Origin: Klebsiella quasivariicola
Lineage (GTDB): Bacteria; Pseudomonadota; Gammaproteobacteria; Enterobacterales; Enterobacteriaceae
Assembly (NCBI RefSeq): GCF_002269255.1
Contig: NZ_CP022823.1
Location: 1,364,001 to 1,428,000 of the forward strand
Direction of reading: 5' to 3'
DNA length: 64,000 nt
A model generated the notes under the pieces. The model saw only the letters and a list, made by a program, of their open reading frames with translations. It searched no databases and had not been told where the DNA came from. Below, one piece after another: positions 1-11,751 of the stretch. The position numbers were made by a program, and so were the translations under genes. Every line of letters begins with the position of its first letter. Position 1 is the stretch's first letter.

Positions 1-124
1 CCGCCAGCTGCTGTGAGCTGAGGTGCCGGGTCTCATCGGGTTGACCCAGAATATAATCGGCCAACTTTTTGTCGCTCGCCGCCAGGGTGGGATAGCGCTG
101 ACGAATGCGCGTTAAACAGTTCAT
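1..124 (-). CDS. yfhH: RpiR/MurR-family transcriptional regulator YfhH, N-terminal part
   Basis: Only the first 41 codons lie in the window; the gene runs off the left edge. The visible start (MNCLTRIRQRYP..., then SDKKLADYIL and HLSSQQLA) is the beginning of the N-terminal helix-turn-helix domain typical of RpiR-family regulators and matches my memory of E. coli YfhH closely. A GGAG lies about 6 bases upstream of the ATG at 124. The family usually carries a C-terminal SIS sugar-phosphate binding domain, which cannot be seen here. It is divergent from pgpC, and the gap between them holds a large dyad that could be its operator. Confidence 0.85.
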   Translation of the reverse strand, partial: MNCLTRIRQRYPTLAASDKKLADYILGQPDETRHLSSQQLA

Positions 125-161
125 TGGAGCTCCGCTGGAGCCGTCCGGCTCGTGACTGACA

Positions 162-206
162 GAATTTTTATTCGATTATAAGGGGTATACCACGAATTAA
201 AAATTC
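162..206. promoter_or_regulatory. Large AT-rich dyad upstream of yfhH (candidate operator)
   Basis: GAATTTTTATTCG at 162-174 is mirrored by CGAATTAAAAATTC at 193-206, with one base inserted. The centre is the small palindrome GGTATACC (184-191). It lies about 40 bases upstream of the yfhH start and 130 bases upstream of pgpC. RpiR-type regulators are often autoregulated through dyads of this kind; the assignment to YfhH is inference. Confidence 0.4.
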
Positions 207-334
207 TCAGGCCACAATTTTTCCTTAGCCTGCTACTGTCATTCTTCCTCAACGGCAGGGATGTTTTCCCGCTTTGCGGCGCAAGACTGTTAAGCTTAGA
301 TAACGAGAAGCGAGTCCTGAGATGAGGAGGCAGT

Positions 335-970
335 TTGCAGCGCAGTGAACGGAGAGTGGTGTTTTTTGATCTGGATGGAACCTTGCATCAACAGGATATG
401 TTCGGCAGCTTTCTGCGCTATCTGCTGCGCCGACTGCCGCTGAACCTGTTGCTGGTGGTGGCGATGGGGCCGGCGATCCTTGCCGGGCTGGCGGTGTGTG
501 GGCGGGCGGCGCGCTGGCCGATGAGCCTCCTGCTGTGGGCGTCAACCTTTGGCCGTCGCGAGGCGGTACTGAAGCGGCTGGAAGCGGAATTTGTCGGCTG
601 GTTTCGTCATCATGTGACGGCGTTTCCGGTGGTTCATGCGCGGCTCACGGCCTACCTGACCAGCACCGATGCCGATGTGTGGTTGATCACCGGCTCGCCG
701 CAGTCGCTGGTGGAGCAGGTCTATCGCGATACCCTCTGGTTGCCGCGGGTCAATCTGATTGCCAGTCGCACCGCGCGCCGCTGGGGCGGCTGGGTATTAA
801 CCCTGCGCTGTCTGGGGCATGAAAAGGTGGTGCAGCTGGAGAAAAAGATTGGCGCCCCGCTGCGGCTGTACAGCGGCTATAGCGATAGCGAGCAGGACAA
901 CCCCTTGCTCGGCTTTTGCCAGCACCGCTGGCGTGTCACCCCTCAGGGAGAACTCCAGCAGCTGGAGTAA
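335..970 (+). CDS. pgpC: Phosphatidylglycerophosphatase C
   Basis: HAD-superfamily inner-membrane phosphatase that removes the phosphate of phosphatidylglycerophosphate to give phosphatidylglycerol. The nucleophile motif FFDLDGTL with Asp12 and Asp14 is at the N-terminus. A hydrophobic stretch (about residues 36-53) probably anchors it in the membrane, and later HAD motifs include the ITGSP loop and the C-terminal GYSDSEQDNPLL. Length (211 aa) equals E. coli PgpC (YfhB). The start is a TTG at 335 directly behind a perfect AGGAGG at 325-330; no ATG is available nearby in frame. tadA follows in the same direction. Confidence 0.93.
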   Translation: MQRSERRVVFFDLDGTLHQQDMFGSFLRYLLRRLPLNLLLVVAMGPAILAGLAVCGRAARWPMSLLLWASTFGRREAVLKRLEAEFVGWFRHHVTAFPVVHARLTAYLTSTDADVWLITGSPQSLVEQVYRDTLWLPRVNLIASRTARRWGGWVLTLRCLGHEKVVQLEKKIGAPLRLYSGYSDSEQDNPLLGFCQHRWRVTPQGELQQLE

Positions 971-1032
971 TAGTGTGTAATTGATAGCGCCCATGTATAA
1001 TGCGCCCCGCTTTTTCTGCTGGAGTGGCCGCT

Positions 1033-1542
1033 GTGTCTGACCTCGAACTCAATGATGAATACTGGATGCGTCATGCCCTGACGCTGGCGAAGCGCGCCTG
1101 GGAAGAGGGCGAGGTGCCGGTGGGCGCGGTGCTGGTGCATAACAACCAGGTTATTGGCGAGGGCTGGAACCGGCCGATAGGCCGTCACGACCCCACCGCG
1201 CACGCGGAGATTATGGCCCTCCGCCAGGGCGGCCTGGTGTTGCAAAACTACCGCCTGATCGACGCCACGCTGTACGTGACGCTGGAGCCCTGCGTCATGT
1301 GCGCTGGGGCGATGGTGCACAGCCGTATCGCCCGCCTGGTCTTTGGCGCCAGGGATGCGAAGACCGGCGCCGCCGGGTCGCTGATAGATATTCTGCACCA
1401 CCCGGGAATGAATCATCGGGTTGAGATTAGCGAAGGCGTGCTGGCTGAGTCCTGCGCTTCAATGTTGAGCGACTTTTTCCGCTGGCGACGGGCAGAGAAG
1501 AAGGCGCTGAAGAAGGCCCGGGAGCAGCAAGGAGAGAATTAG
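1033..1542 (+). CDS. tadA: tRNA-specific adenosine-34 deaminase
   Basis: Converts A34 to inosine in the tRNA-Arg(ACG) anticodon; essential in E. coli. Zinc cytidine/adenosine deaminase signatures are visible: HAE (proton-shuttling Glu) in PTAHAEIMAL and the zinc-binding EPCVMC. I place the start at GTG 1033 (VSDLELNDEYW) because GGAG at 1021-1024 is well spaced and the resulting 169 aa matches the 167-aa E. coli enzyme. The in-frame ATG at 1000 would add 11 residues with no good ribosome site. Its TAG stop overlaps the TAA stop of convergent mltF by four bases. Confidence 0.96.
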   Translation: MSDLELNDEYWMRHALTLAKRAWEEGEVPVGAVLVHNNQVIGEGWNRPIGRHDPTAHAEIMALRQGGLVLQNYRLIDATLYVTLEPCVMCAGAMVHSRIARLVFGARDAKTGAAGSLIDILHHPGMNHRVEISEGVLAESCASMLSDFFRWRRAEKKALKKAREQQGEN

Positions 1543-3074
1543 TACGGATGGCCGGGGAGCTTTAACCGGGCATTATCCAGCTGTTTATCGGCGCGAAACT
1601 TGAAAAAGGGCAGGGTCGTTTCCTGCGGTTGTTCAAGCTCATGCGGGAGCACGGCCGGATAATCCTCCGCCAGGGCCAGCGTTTGCTGCTGCTGGCGCTC
1701 CTTCTCTGACAAATAGCCGACAAGGCTAATCTGATATTTGCGGATGTTTTCCACGTAGGCGTAGGCCTCATGGCCGCGGGCATAGCCGTATTTAAGTTTG
1801 CTGTAATAAGGCTTCTGGCTCAGCAACGGTAAACGCAGCTTAACGTCCGCCCAGCTGTTAGGGTTGCCTTTCTGTTTGCGGGTGAGCGCCATGGCGTCCA
1901 GCATATGGGCATAGCCCATATTGTAAGCGGCCAGCGCAAACCAGATGCGTTCGTCTTTCGGGATCGAATCCGGGACTTTATCCATCATATCCTGCAGGTA
2001 GCGCATGCCACCGTCGATACTCTGCGCCGCATCGGTGCGGTCTGTCAGCCCCAGGCTTTGTGCGGTATTGCGTGTCAGCATCATCATGCCGCGCACCCCG
2101 GTGGGGGAGGTGGCCTGTGGATCCCAGTGGGACTCCTGCCAGGCAATCGCGGCCAGCAGGCGCCAGTCAATCTCGCGAGCGTACTTTTCAAACAGCGGTT
2201 GCACCTCGGGGAGAATATTTTCCACCGCGCGCAGGAAGGTGCGGGTGTCGACATAATCGAAGTCGTTGCCGTGGCCGAGGTATTTCTCTTCCAGGCGGGC
2301 CAGCGTCCCGTCTTCATTAATGTTATTGAAGAAATCAAGCATCGCCGCCGACAGCGAATTATCCTCGCCACGAGCGCTAAACCAGGTGACCGGCTGTTCG
2401 TCGGTGATATCCAGCGCCACCGCCAGCTCCGGATGGACGCGCTGAAACAGGCTGACGGCCACCGAATCGGCGACGGTGTAATCAAGTTTACCGTCAATCA
2501 CCGCCTGCATCAGAGCCGTGGTGCCGCGCTTCTCATCCACGCGCCAGGCAAGATCCGGGTATTTCTCCGCTTGCAAAGCCTGCAGATCGTTGATCGCCAC
2601 ATGGCCCGGGGCAATGGCAAGCTGCTCGGCGCTAAGCGCAGCGAGCGTGCGCGGCCGGGTATTGCCGACGCGATAGACCAGCTGTTGCGAAACGGAGTAG
2701 TAGGTAGGCCCGGCCTGGTAGTTTTTCACCCGCTCCTGGTTATAGACCAGACCGGCGGCCAGCATATCGGCCTGACCATCGTCGAGGTCGTCAAACAGCT
2801 GGCTGATGTTCTGCCGGACGGTTACCTTAAGCGTTACGCCCAGGTAGTCAGCAAACTGTTTCGCCAGTTCATAATCCAGACCGAACGTTTTATTGTTCAT
2901 GGTGGTGAAGGTCATCGGCGAGTTAATGGTGCTGATGCGTAGCTCGCCGCGAGCGATAATGCCTGCCACCCGGTTTTCGGGTTTACTGGACCAGGGGATC
3001 GACGGCCACAGGGCCGCCGCCAGCAAAAGGGTGACAATGCCGATCAGCAGATAATTAATCTTTAATTTTTTCAG
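1539..3074 (-). CDS. mltF: Membrane-bound lytic murein transglycosylase F
   Basis: Periplasmic peptidoglycan-cleaving enzyme anchored at the outer membrane. Two parts are seen: an N-terminal periplasmic solute-binding-like domain (RGELRISTINSP ... GLDYELAKQFADYLGV) that is regulatory in the family, and a C-terminal SLT goose-lysozyme domain with the catalytic Glu in AAIAWQESHWDPQATSPTG and the AAYNMGYAH motif. A signal-like segment KKLKINYLLIGIVTLLLAAA begins right after a CTG codon at 3074, the position aligned with E. coli MltF Met1, giving 511 aa. The first ATG in frame (3203) would add 43 residues that hide the signal peptide, so I prefer the CTG start, though it is not proven. Confidence 0.93.
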   Translation of the reverse strand: MKKLKINYLLIGIVTLLLAAALWPSIPWSSKPENRVAGIIARGELRISTINSPMTFTTMNNKTFGLDYELAKQFADYLGVTLKVTVRQNISQLFDDLDDGQADMLAAGLVYNQERVKNYQAGPTYYSVSQQLVYRVGNTRPRTLAALSAEQLAIAPGHVAINDLQALQAEKYPDLAWRVDEKRGTTALMQAVIDGKLDYTVADSVAVSLFQRVHPELAVALDITDEQPVTWFSARGEDNSLSAAMLDFFNNINEDGTLARLEEKYLGHGNDFDYVDTRTFLRAVENILPEVQPLFEKYAREIDWRLLAAIAWQESHWDPQATSPTGVRGMMMLTRNTAQSLGLTDRTDAAQSIDGGMRYLQDMMDKVPDSIPKDERIWFALAAYNMGYAHMLDAMALTRKQKGNPNSWADVKLRLPLLSQKPYYSKLKYGYARGHEAYAYVENIRKYQISLVGYLSEKERQQQQTLALAEDYPAVLPHELEQPQETTLPFFKFRADKQLDNARLKLPGHPY

Positions 3075-3238
3075 AGCGTTAATCTTCTGCAGCTTCAGGT
3101 TCCTCAGCAGGCGATGTCCGGAAAAAACGCAAGGTTGTCGTTGAATGAGCGGCATTCTGCTTAAGAATGCGCCAGTTGGCAACTTATTCGCGATGGACGT
3201 CACATTTATTGATAAAGCTGATGAATCATTTTATTTCT

Positions 3239-3277
3239 ACGCAAACGGTTTCGTCGGGGCGCAGGATTCACTATAAT
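3239..3277 (+). promoter_or_regulatory. purL promoter with PurR operator
   Basis: ACGCAAACGGTTTCGT at 3239-3254 matches the PurR consensus ACGCAAACGKTTNCGT at every defined position. It overlaps the expected -35 region. A perfect TATAAT lies at 3272-3277. This placement gives repression by blocking RNA polymerase when hypoxanthine or guanine is bound to PurR, as established for E. coli pur genes. Confidence 0.88.
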
Positions 3278-3330
3278 GACGCCCGTTTCCCCCCCTGGCT
3301 CACCCTGAAAGCTTCGAAGACGAGAGACTT

Positions 3331-7218
<3,888 letters not shown>

Positions 7219-7249
7219 TTTTCCCACGGCGTACCACGCGACCGTATCG

Positions 7250-7278
7250 GCCCCCTGCTCAGGCAGGGGGCTTTTTTA
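7250..7278 (+). terminator. Rho-independent terminator of purL
   Basis: GCCCCCTGC (7250-7258) pairs perfectly with GCAGGGGGC (7263-7271), followed by six T. It ends purL transcription ahead of the GlmY control region. Confidence 0.93.
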
Positions 7279-7302
7279 TCTGTGATGGCCGGCACGCCAG
7301 GG

Positions 7303-7416
7303 TGTCGGGAATTACCGACAACGGCGATATTGCAGTGTCGTCAATAGGCGACATTTAAGTCATTGATTTAAATGATGAGTAATCGGTGGCTTATTTGGTG
7401 TCGCTAAATGGCGACA
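7303..7416 (+). promoter_or_regulatory. Three GlrR activator sites upstream of glmY
   Basis: Three exact TGTC-N10-GACA dyads occur at 7303-7320, 7336-7353 and 7399-7416. This is the known GlrR recognition sequence upstream of glmY in Enterobacteriaceae. The distances (about 115-230 bases upstream of the predicted start at 7533) suit a sigma-54 enhancer-binding protein, and glrR itself lies 2.4 kb downstream. Confidence 0.9.
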
Positions 7417-7474
7417 GTTTGAATATAAAATGAACAGTGATTACGCGACTGTTTTTGTGGTTGAAAGTCATATA

Positions 7475-7487
7475 TATCAATGTGTTA
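7475..7487 (+). promoter_or_regulatory. IHF binding site in the glmY enhancer region
   Basis: TATCAATGTGTTA matches WATCAANNNNTTR without mismatch. It lies between the last GlrR dyad and the promoter, where DNA bending would bring bound GlrR to sigma-54 polymerase. IHF dependence of glmY is known in E. coli relatives; the site itself is read from sequence. Confidence 0.7.
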
Positions 7488-7505
7488 ATAAAATGTTTTG
7501 AAAGA

Positions 7506-7525
7506 TGGCATAGTTCATGCATAAT
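7506..7525 (+). promoter_or_regulatory. Overlapping sigma-54 / sigma-70 promoter of glmY
   Basis: TGGCATAGTTCATGC has GG at 7507-7508 and GC at 7519-7520 with 10 bases between them, the sigma-54 -24/-12 arrangement. CATAAT at 7520-7525 can act as a sigma-70 -10 box. Both point to the same start near 7533, as in E. coli glmY. Confidence 0.8.
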
Positions 7526-7532
7526 ATTAACC

Positions 7533-7720
7533 AGTGGCTCATTCACCTTCTTATGTCAGCCCCTTCGGGACGCGCTACATAAACTTCGAATGACGCACAA
7601 ACAGGTGCCTGCCGTCCAACTCCTGATAATAGCCTGGCTTTATCAGACATCGGGCGAAACGTCGAGTAAGGCACCGCCTCATTCCTGAACAAAGCCAGGC
7701 CTTGCGCCTGGCTTTGTTGT
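7533..7720 (+). ncRNA. glmY: GlmY small regulatory RNA
   Basis: The stretch starting AGTGGCTCATTCACC, with CCCCTTCGGG and GTGCCTGCCGTCCAACTC, matches my memory of E. coli GlmY, and it sits at the same locus between purL and glrK. It ends in an intrinsic terminator: AAAGCCAGGC (7691-7700) pairs with GCCTGGCTTT (7706-7715), followed by a T-rich tail. In E. coli GlmY sequesters RapZ so that GlmZ survives and activates glmS translation (glucosamine-6-phosphate synthesis). No protein-coding gene is expected here; in-frame stretches in this interval are short and unlike known proteins. The exact 3' end is approximate. Confidence 0.92.
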
Positions 7721-7808
7721 TTCTGCGGTGCAGTGGCCAGCGGTAGCGCTTTTCTCCGGCGCGCTCCTCGGTTAGCATCGACCAGAGCTAATGATTGAGA
7801 CAAGATCC

Positions 7809-9245
7809 TTGAAGCGACTCTCCCTGTTTCCCCGTTCGCTGCGTCAGCTGGTGACGCTCTCCTTTGTGCTGATCCTGCTGCCGCTGCTGGTGCTGGCGTG
7901 GCAGGCCTGGCAGAGCCTGAATGCCCTTAGCGCCCAGGCGGCGCATATCAACCGCACCACGCTGGTTGATGCCCGACGCAGCGAGGCGATGATCAATGCC
8001 GCGCTGGAGATGGAGCGCAGCTATCGCCAGTACTGCGTGCTGGACGATCCGACGCTGGCGCGGGTGTATCAGAATCAGCGACAGCGCTACAGCCAGATGC
8101 TGGACGCGCACGCCGGTGTACTGCCTGATGAAAAGCTCTGGCAGGCGCTGCGTCAGGACGTTAGCGATCTGGCGCAGCTGCAGTGTAAAAACAGCGGCCC
8201 TGACGCCCAGGCAGCCGCCAGGCTCGAAACGTTCGCCAGCAATAATAGCGATATGGTGCAGGCGACCCGTGCGGTCGTCTATTCCCGCGGCCAGCAGCTG
8301 CAGCAGGAGATAGCCGAACGCGGCCAGTTTTTTGGCTGGCAGGCGCTGGTACTGTTTCTGCTGAGCCTGGCGCTGGTGCTGCTCTTCACCCGCATGATTA
8401 TCGGCCCGGTGAAAGGCATCGAAAGAATGATCAATCAGCTGGGGGCAGGGAAGTCGCTGGACGATGCAGCATTGTTTACCGGCCCGCGCGAACTGCGCTC
8501 GGTGGGCAAGCGCATCATCTGGCTCAGCGAGCGCCTGGCGTGGCTGGAGTCGCAGCGGCATCAGTTTCTTCGCCATCTGTCGCATGAGCTGAAAACCCCG
8601 CTGGCCAGTATGCGTGAAGGCACTGAGCTGCTGGCTGACCGGGTCGCCGGGCCACTGACCTCTGAGCAGCAGGAAATCGTCGAGATCCTCGACAACAGTA
8701 GCCGTAATCTGCAAAAGCTGATTGAACAGTTACTGGACTACAATCGCAAACAGGCTGACGGCCCGGTGGCTCGCGAAGCGGTGGATCTGGTCGAGCTGGT
8801 GGAAAACGTTGTGGCGGCGCACAGTCTGCCCGCGCGGGCTAAACTGATGCATACCGAGCTGACACTGCAGGCGCGACACTGTCTGGCAGAGCCTGCGTTG
8901 TTGATCAGCGTGATGGATAATCTCTACTCCAATGCGGTGCACTATGGTGCTGAATCCGGTAACATCCGTATCCATAGCTACCGGCACGGAGAGCAGGTGC
9001 GTATTGATGTCGCCAACAGCGGCGAACCGATCCCGGCCGCGGAAAAAAATATGATTTTTGAGCCTTTTTATCAGGGAAGTCACCAGCGTAAAGGGGCCGT
9101 TAAGGGCAGTGGTCTGGGTTTGAGTATTGCCCGTGACTGCGTCCGGCAGATGCAAGGGGATCTCAGTCTGGTTGACGCACCCGCCGGGCAGGTCTGTTTT
9201 CGCATTACGCTCCCCGCAGCAGCACCGGAAAAATCCAATCTATGA
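7809..9245 (+). CDS. glrK: Sensor histidine kinase GlrK (QseE)
   Basis: Inner-membrane sensor of the GlrKR two-component system. Two membrane segments (about residues 12-30 and 175-195) flank a periplasmic sensor region. Then follow HAMP, the H-box with phosphorylated His in RHLSHELKTPL, the N-box DNLYSNAVHY, and the G-box GSGLGLSIARD. I chose TTG 8-9 bases behind GAGA (start 7809, LKRLSLFPRSL), giving 478 aa like the E. coli protein (475). ATG 7791 would add six residues and has a poor ribosome site. The stop overlaps the qseG start (ATGA). Confidence 0.95.
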   Translation: MKRLSLFPRSLRQLVTLSFVLILLPLLVLAWQAWQSLNALSAQAAHINRTTLVDARRSEAMINAALEMERSYRQYCVLDDPTLARVYQNQRQRYSQMLDAHAGVLPDEKLWQALRQDVSDLAQLQCKNSGPDAQAAARLETFASNNSDMVQATRAVVYSRGQQLQQEIAERGQFFGWQALVLFLLSLALVLLFTRMIIGPVKGIERMINQLGAGKSLDDAALFTGPRELRSVGKRIIWLSERLAWLESQRHQFLRHLSHELKTPLASMREGTELLADRVAGPLTSEQQEIVEILDNSSRNLQKLIEQLLDYNRKQADGPVAREAVDLVELVENVVAAHSLPARAKLMHTELTLQARHCLAEPALLISVMDNLYSNAVHYGAESGNIRIHSYRHGEQVRIDVANSGEPIPAAEKNMIFEPFYQGSHQRKGAVKGSGLGLSIARDCVRQMQGDLSLVDAPAGQVCFRITLPAAAPEKSNL

Positions 9246-9949
9246 ATCGATATCGGGGAACTATGTCCCAATTCCTGGCCTGGCGCCGTTCGCTCAACGG
9301 ATGGTTGCTCTCAGGCATTGCTTGTCTGACGCTGGCGGGGTGTTCCGCCGGCTTCTCACCGCATACCGCGGAAGGTAACGCCGCCCCCGGGCTGGCGCAG
9401 CATCAGGTGGCCGATTTTCTCGCCGTCGACTGCGCCGATATCTGGGCTTACAGCAGCGATGCCAGCGATAAAAATCCCCTTTACTGGCTACGGGGAATTG
9501 ACTGTGCCGATCGTCTGGCGCCGGTGCAGGCGCGGGCGGAGGCGAAACGTCATACTGACGACAGCTGGCAGGACGCGTTCCGGCGCGGCATCCTGCTTGC
9601 TGATGCCAAAATTACCCCTGACGAGCGCCGCGAGCTGGTGGCACGTCTCGACGCCTTTAGCCCGCAAATTGCCGTACAGGTCCGCCCGCTCTATCAGCTC
9701 TGGCGTGACGGGCAGACCCGTCAGCTGCAGCTGGTGGAGGAACGAGCACGCTACGCGAAGCTTCAGCAGTCCAGCGATAGCGAACTGGAAACACTGCGCC
9801 AGCAGGAGCAGGCGCTGCGCGAACAGCTGGAGCTGACCACCCGTAAGCTGGAGAACCTGACGGATATCGAACGCCAGCTCTCCAGCCGCAAGCCGGGCGG
9901 CAATTTCGGCAGCGAAAAAGTGCCGGAGGTGATCCATGACGATCCGTAA
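9242..9949 (+). CDS. qseG: Outer-membrane lipoprotein QseG
   Basis: Lipoprotein encoded between glrK and glrR. The signal peptide ends in a lipobox (LTLAGC), and the mature part has a conserved DCADIW...NPLYWLRGIDCADRLAP segment followed by a long Glu/Gln/Leu-rich coiled coil (about residues 155-210) ending in TTRKLENLTDIERQLS. In E. coli QseG interacts with QseE/GlrK and affects type III secretion in EHEC. The ATG overlaps the glrK stop by four bases and the 3' end overlaps glrR by 14 bases, so the three genes are translationally coupled. An in-frame ATG at 9263 is an alternative start. Confidence 0.93.
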   Translation: MNRYRGTMSQFLAWRRSLNGWLLSGIACLTLAGCSAGFSPHTAEGNAAPGLAQHQVADFLAVDCADIWAYSSDASDKNPLYWLRGIDCADRLAPVQARAEAKRHTDDSWQDAFRRGILLADAKITPDERRELVARLDAFSPQIAVQVRPLYQLWRDGQTRQLQLVEERARYAKLQQSSDSELETLRQQEQALREQLELTTRKLENLTDIERQLSSRKPGGNFGSEKVPEVIHDDP

Positions 9950-11273
9950 ACCGGCGCGTTTACTGCTGGTGGATGACGATCCCGGGCTGCTGAAGCTGCT
10001 GGGTATGCGCCTGGTCAGCGAAGGCTATAGCGTGGTCACCGCCGAGAGCGGGCCGGAAGCGTTGCGCGTGCTGGGGCGCGAGAAAGTGGACCTGGTGATT
10101 AGCGATCTGCGGATGGATGAAATGGACGGCCTGCAACTGTTCAGTGAGATCCAGAAGGGACAGCCCGGCATGCCGGTGATCATTCTCACCGCCCATGGCT
10201 CGATCCCTGACGCGGTGGCAGCCACCCAGCAGGGGGTGTTCAGCTTTTTGACCAAGCCGGTCGATAAAGATGCCTTGTATAAAGCCATTGATGAGGCGCT
10301 GGAGCAGCGCTCGCCGGCCACCGACGAAGCCTGGCGCCAGGCGATTGTGACCCGCAGTCCGCTGATGCTGCGCCTGCTTGAGCAGGCCGGAATGGTGGCG
10401 CAGTCGGACGTCAGCGTGCTGATTAATGGCCAGAGCGGGACCGGGAAGGAGATCGTCGCCCAGGCGATCCACAACGCCAGCCCGCGTCATGACAAGCCGT
10501 TCGTGGCGATCAACTGCGGCGCGCTGCCGGAACAGCTGCTCGAGTCTGAGCTGTTTGGCCATGCGCGGGGCGCCTTTACCGGCGCGGTCAGCAACCGCGA
10601 AGGGTTATTTCAGGCCGCCGAGGGCGGGACGCTTTTTCTCGACGAGATCGGCGATATGCCGGTTGCGCTGCAGGTGAAGCTGCTGCGCGTCCTGCAGGAG
10701 CGTAAGGTGCGTCCGCTGGGCAGCAATCGCGATATCGAGATCAATGTGCGGATCATCTCCGCCACCCACCGCGACCTGCCGAAGGCGATGGCCCGCGGCG
10801 AGTTCCGCGAAGATCTGTTCTATCGCCTCAACGTGGTGAATCTGAAGATCCCGCCGCTTTCCGAGCGTACGGAAGATATTCCGCTACTGGCCAACCATCT
10901 GCTACGCCAGTCCGCCGATCGCCATAAGCCGTTTGTCCGGGCGTTTTCCAGTGATGCGATGAAGCGGCTGATGGCCGCTAAATGGCCGGGCAACGTGCGT
11001 CAGCTGGTGAACGTAATTGAGCAGTGTGTGGCTCTGACCTCTTCACCAGTAATCGGCGATGCGCTGGTGGAGCAGGCGCTGGAGGGCGAGAATACCGCGC
11101 TGCCGACCTTCGTGGAGGCGCGCAATCAGTTTGAGCTGAACTATCTGCGTAAGCTGTTGCAAATTACCAAGGGCAACGTCACCCATGCCGCGCGGATGGC
11201 TGGACGCAACCGCACTGAATTCTATAAGCTGCTGTCGCGCCATGAGCTCGACGCCAACGACTTTAAAGAGTAG
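9936..11273 (+). CDS. glrR: Sigma-54-dependent response regulator GlrR (QseF)
   Basis: NtrC-family activator. Order: receiver domain with acidic pocket DDD and phosphoacceptor Asp57 in ISDLRMDEMDG; AAA+ domain with Walker A GQSGTGKE, the sigma-54 contact loop GAFTGA and Walker B GTLFLDEIGD; C-terminal Fis-type HTH (GNVTHAARMAGRNRTEFYKLL). It has 445 aa, as in E. coli (444). Its recognition dyads lie upstream of glmY. It overlaps qseG by 14 bases, and glnB follows 65 bases later in the same direction, consistent with some read-through into glnB. Confidence 0.97.
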   Translation: MTIRKPARLLLVDDDPGLLKLLGMRLVSEGYSVVTAESGPEALRVLGREKVDLVISDLRMDEMDGLQLFSEIQKGQPGMPVIILTAHGSIPDAVAATQQGVFSFLTKPVDKDALYKAIDEALEQRSPATDEAWRQAIVTRSPLMLRLLEQAGMVAQSDVSVLINGQSGTGKEIVAQAIHNASPRHDKPFVAINCGALPEQLLESELFGHARGAFTGAVSNREGLFQAAEGGTLFLDEIGDMPVALQVKLLRVLQERKVRPLGSNRDIEINVRIISATHRDLPKAMARGEFREDLFYRLNVVNLKIPPLSERTEDIPLLANHLLRQSADRHKPFVRAFSSDAMKRLMAAKWPGNVRQLVNVIEQCVALTSSPVIGDALVEQALEGENTALPTFVEARNQFELNYLRKLLQITKGNVTHAARMAGRNRTEFYKLLSRHELDANDFKE

Positions 11274-11338
11274 CTCCGCACTATAGCGCAAGTTATGATA
11301 CGGTAAGCAACCGGTTACGCGACTAAGACAGGAACACC

Positions 11339-11677
11339 ATGAAAAAGATTGATGCGATTATTAAACCTTTCAAACTGGATGACGTGCGTGAAGCGCTGGC
11401 CGAAGTCGGCATCACCGGGATGACGGTAACGGAAGTGAAGGGCTTTGGCCGCCAGAAAGGGCATACCGAACTGTACCGCGGTGCGGAGTATATGGTGGAT
11501 TTTCTGCCAAAAGTGAAAATTGAAATCGTGGTGACCGACGATATCGTCGATACCTGTGTGGATACCATCATCCGTACGGCGCAGACCGGCAAGATTGGCG
11601 ACGGCAAGATCTTTGTCTTTGACGTCGCACGGGTCATTCGTATCCGTACTGGTGAAGAAGACGACGCGGCGATTTAA
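11339..11677 (+). CDS. glnB: Nitrogen regulatory protein P-II 1
   Basis: Trimeric PII signal protein, a relay of nitrogen and 2-oxoglutarate status to NtrB and glutamine synthetase adenylyltransferase. It has 112 residues. Uridylylation Tyr51 is present in the T-loop (GAEYMVDFLPK), and the C-terminal PII signature TGKIGDGKIFV follows. A good ribosome site (CAGGAAC) precedes ATG 11339. A REP element and the convergent hmp follow. Confidence 0.98.
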   Translation: MKKIDAIIKPFKLDDVREALAEVGITGMTVTEVKGFGRQKGHTELYRGAEYMVDFLPKVKIEIVVTDDIVDTCVDTIIRTAQTGKIGDGKIFVFDVARVIRIRTGEEDDAAI

Positions 11678-11700
11678 CTCTCGCCGCTCGCTGCAGTATT

Positions 11701-11750
11701 GCCGGGTGGCGCTGCGCTTACCCGGCCTACAAATCCCCGCGTCGTCGGGG
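11701..11750. repeat. REP element plus small hairpin between glnB and hmp
   Basis: GCCGGGTGGCGCTGCGCTTA then CCCGGCCTAC (11701-11730) is a typical enterobacterial REP palindrome. CCCCG...CGGGG (11735-11750) makes a second hairpin. It lies between two convergent genes, the usual REP location, and may serve as terminator or mRNA stabiliser for either. Confidence 0.85.
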
Positions 11751-11751
11751 C

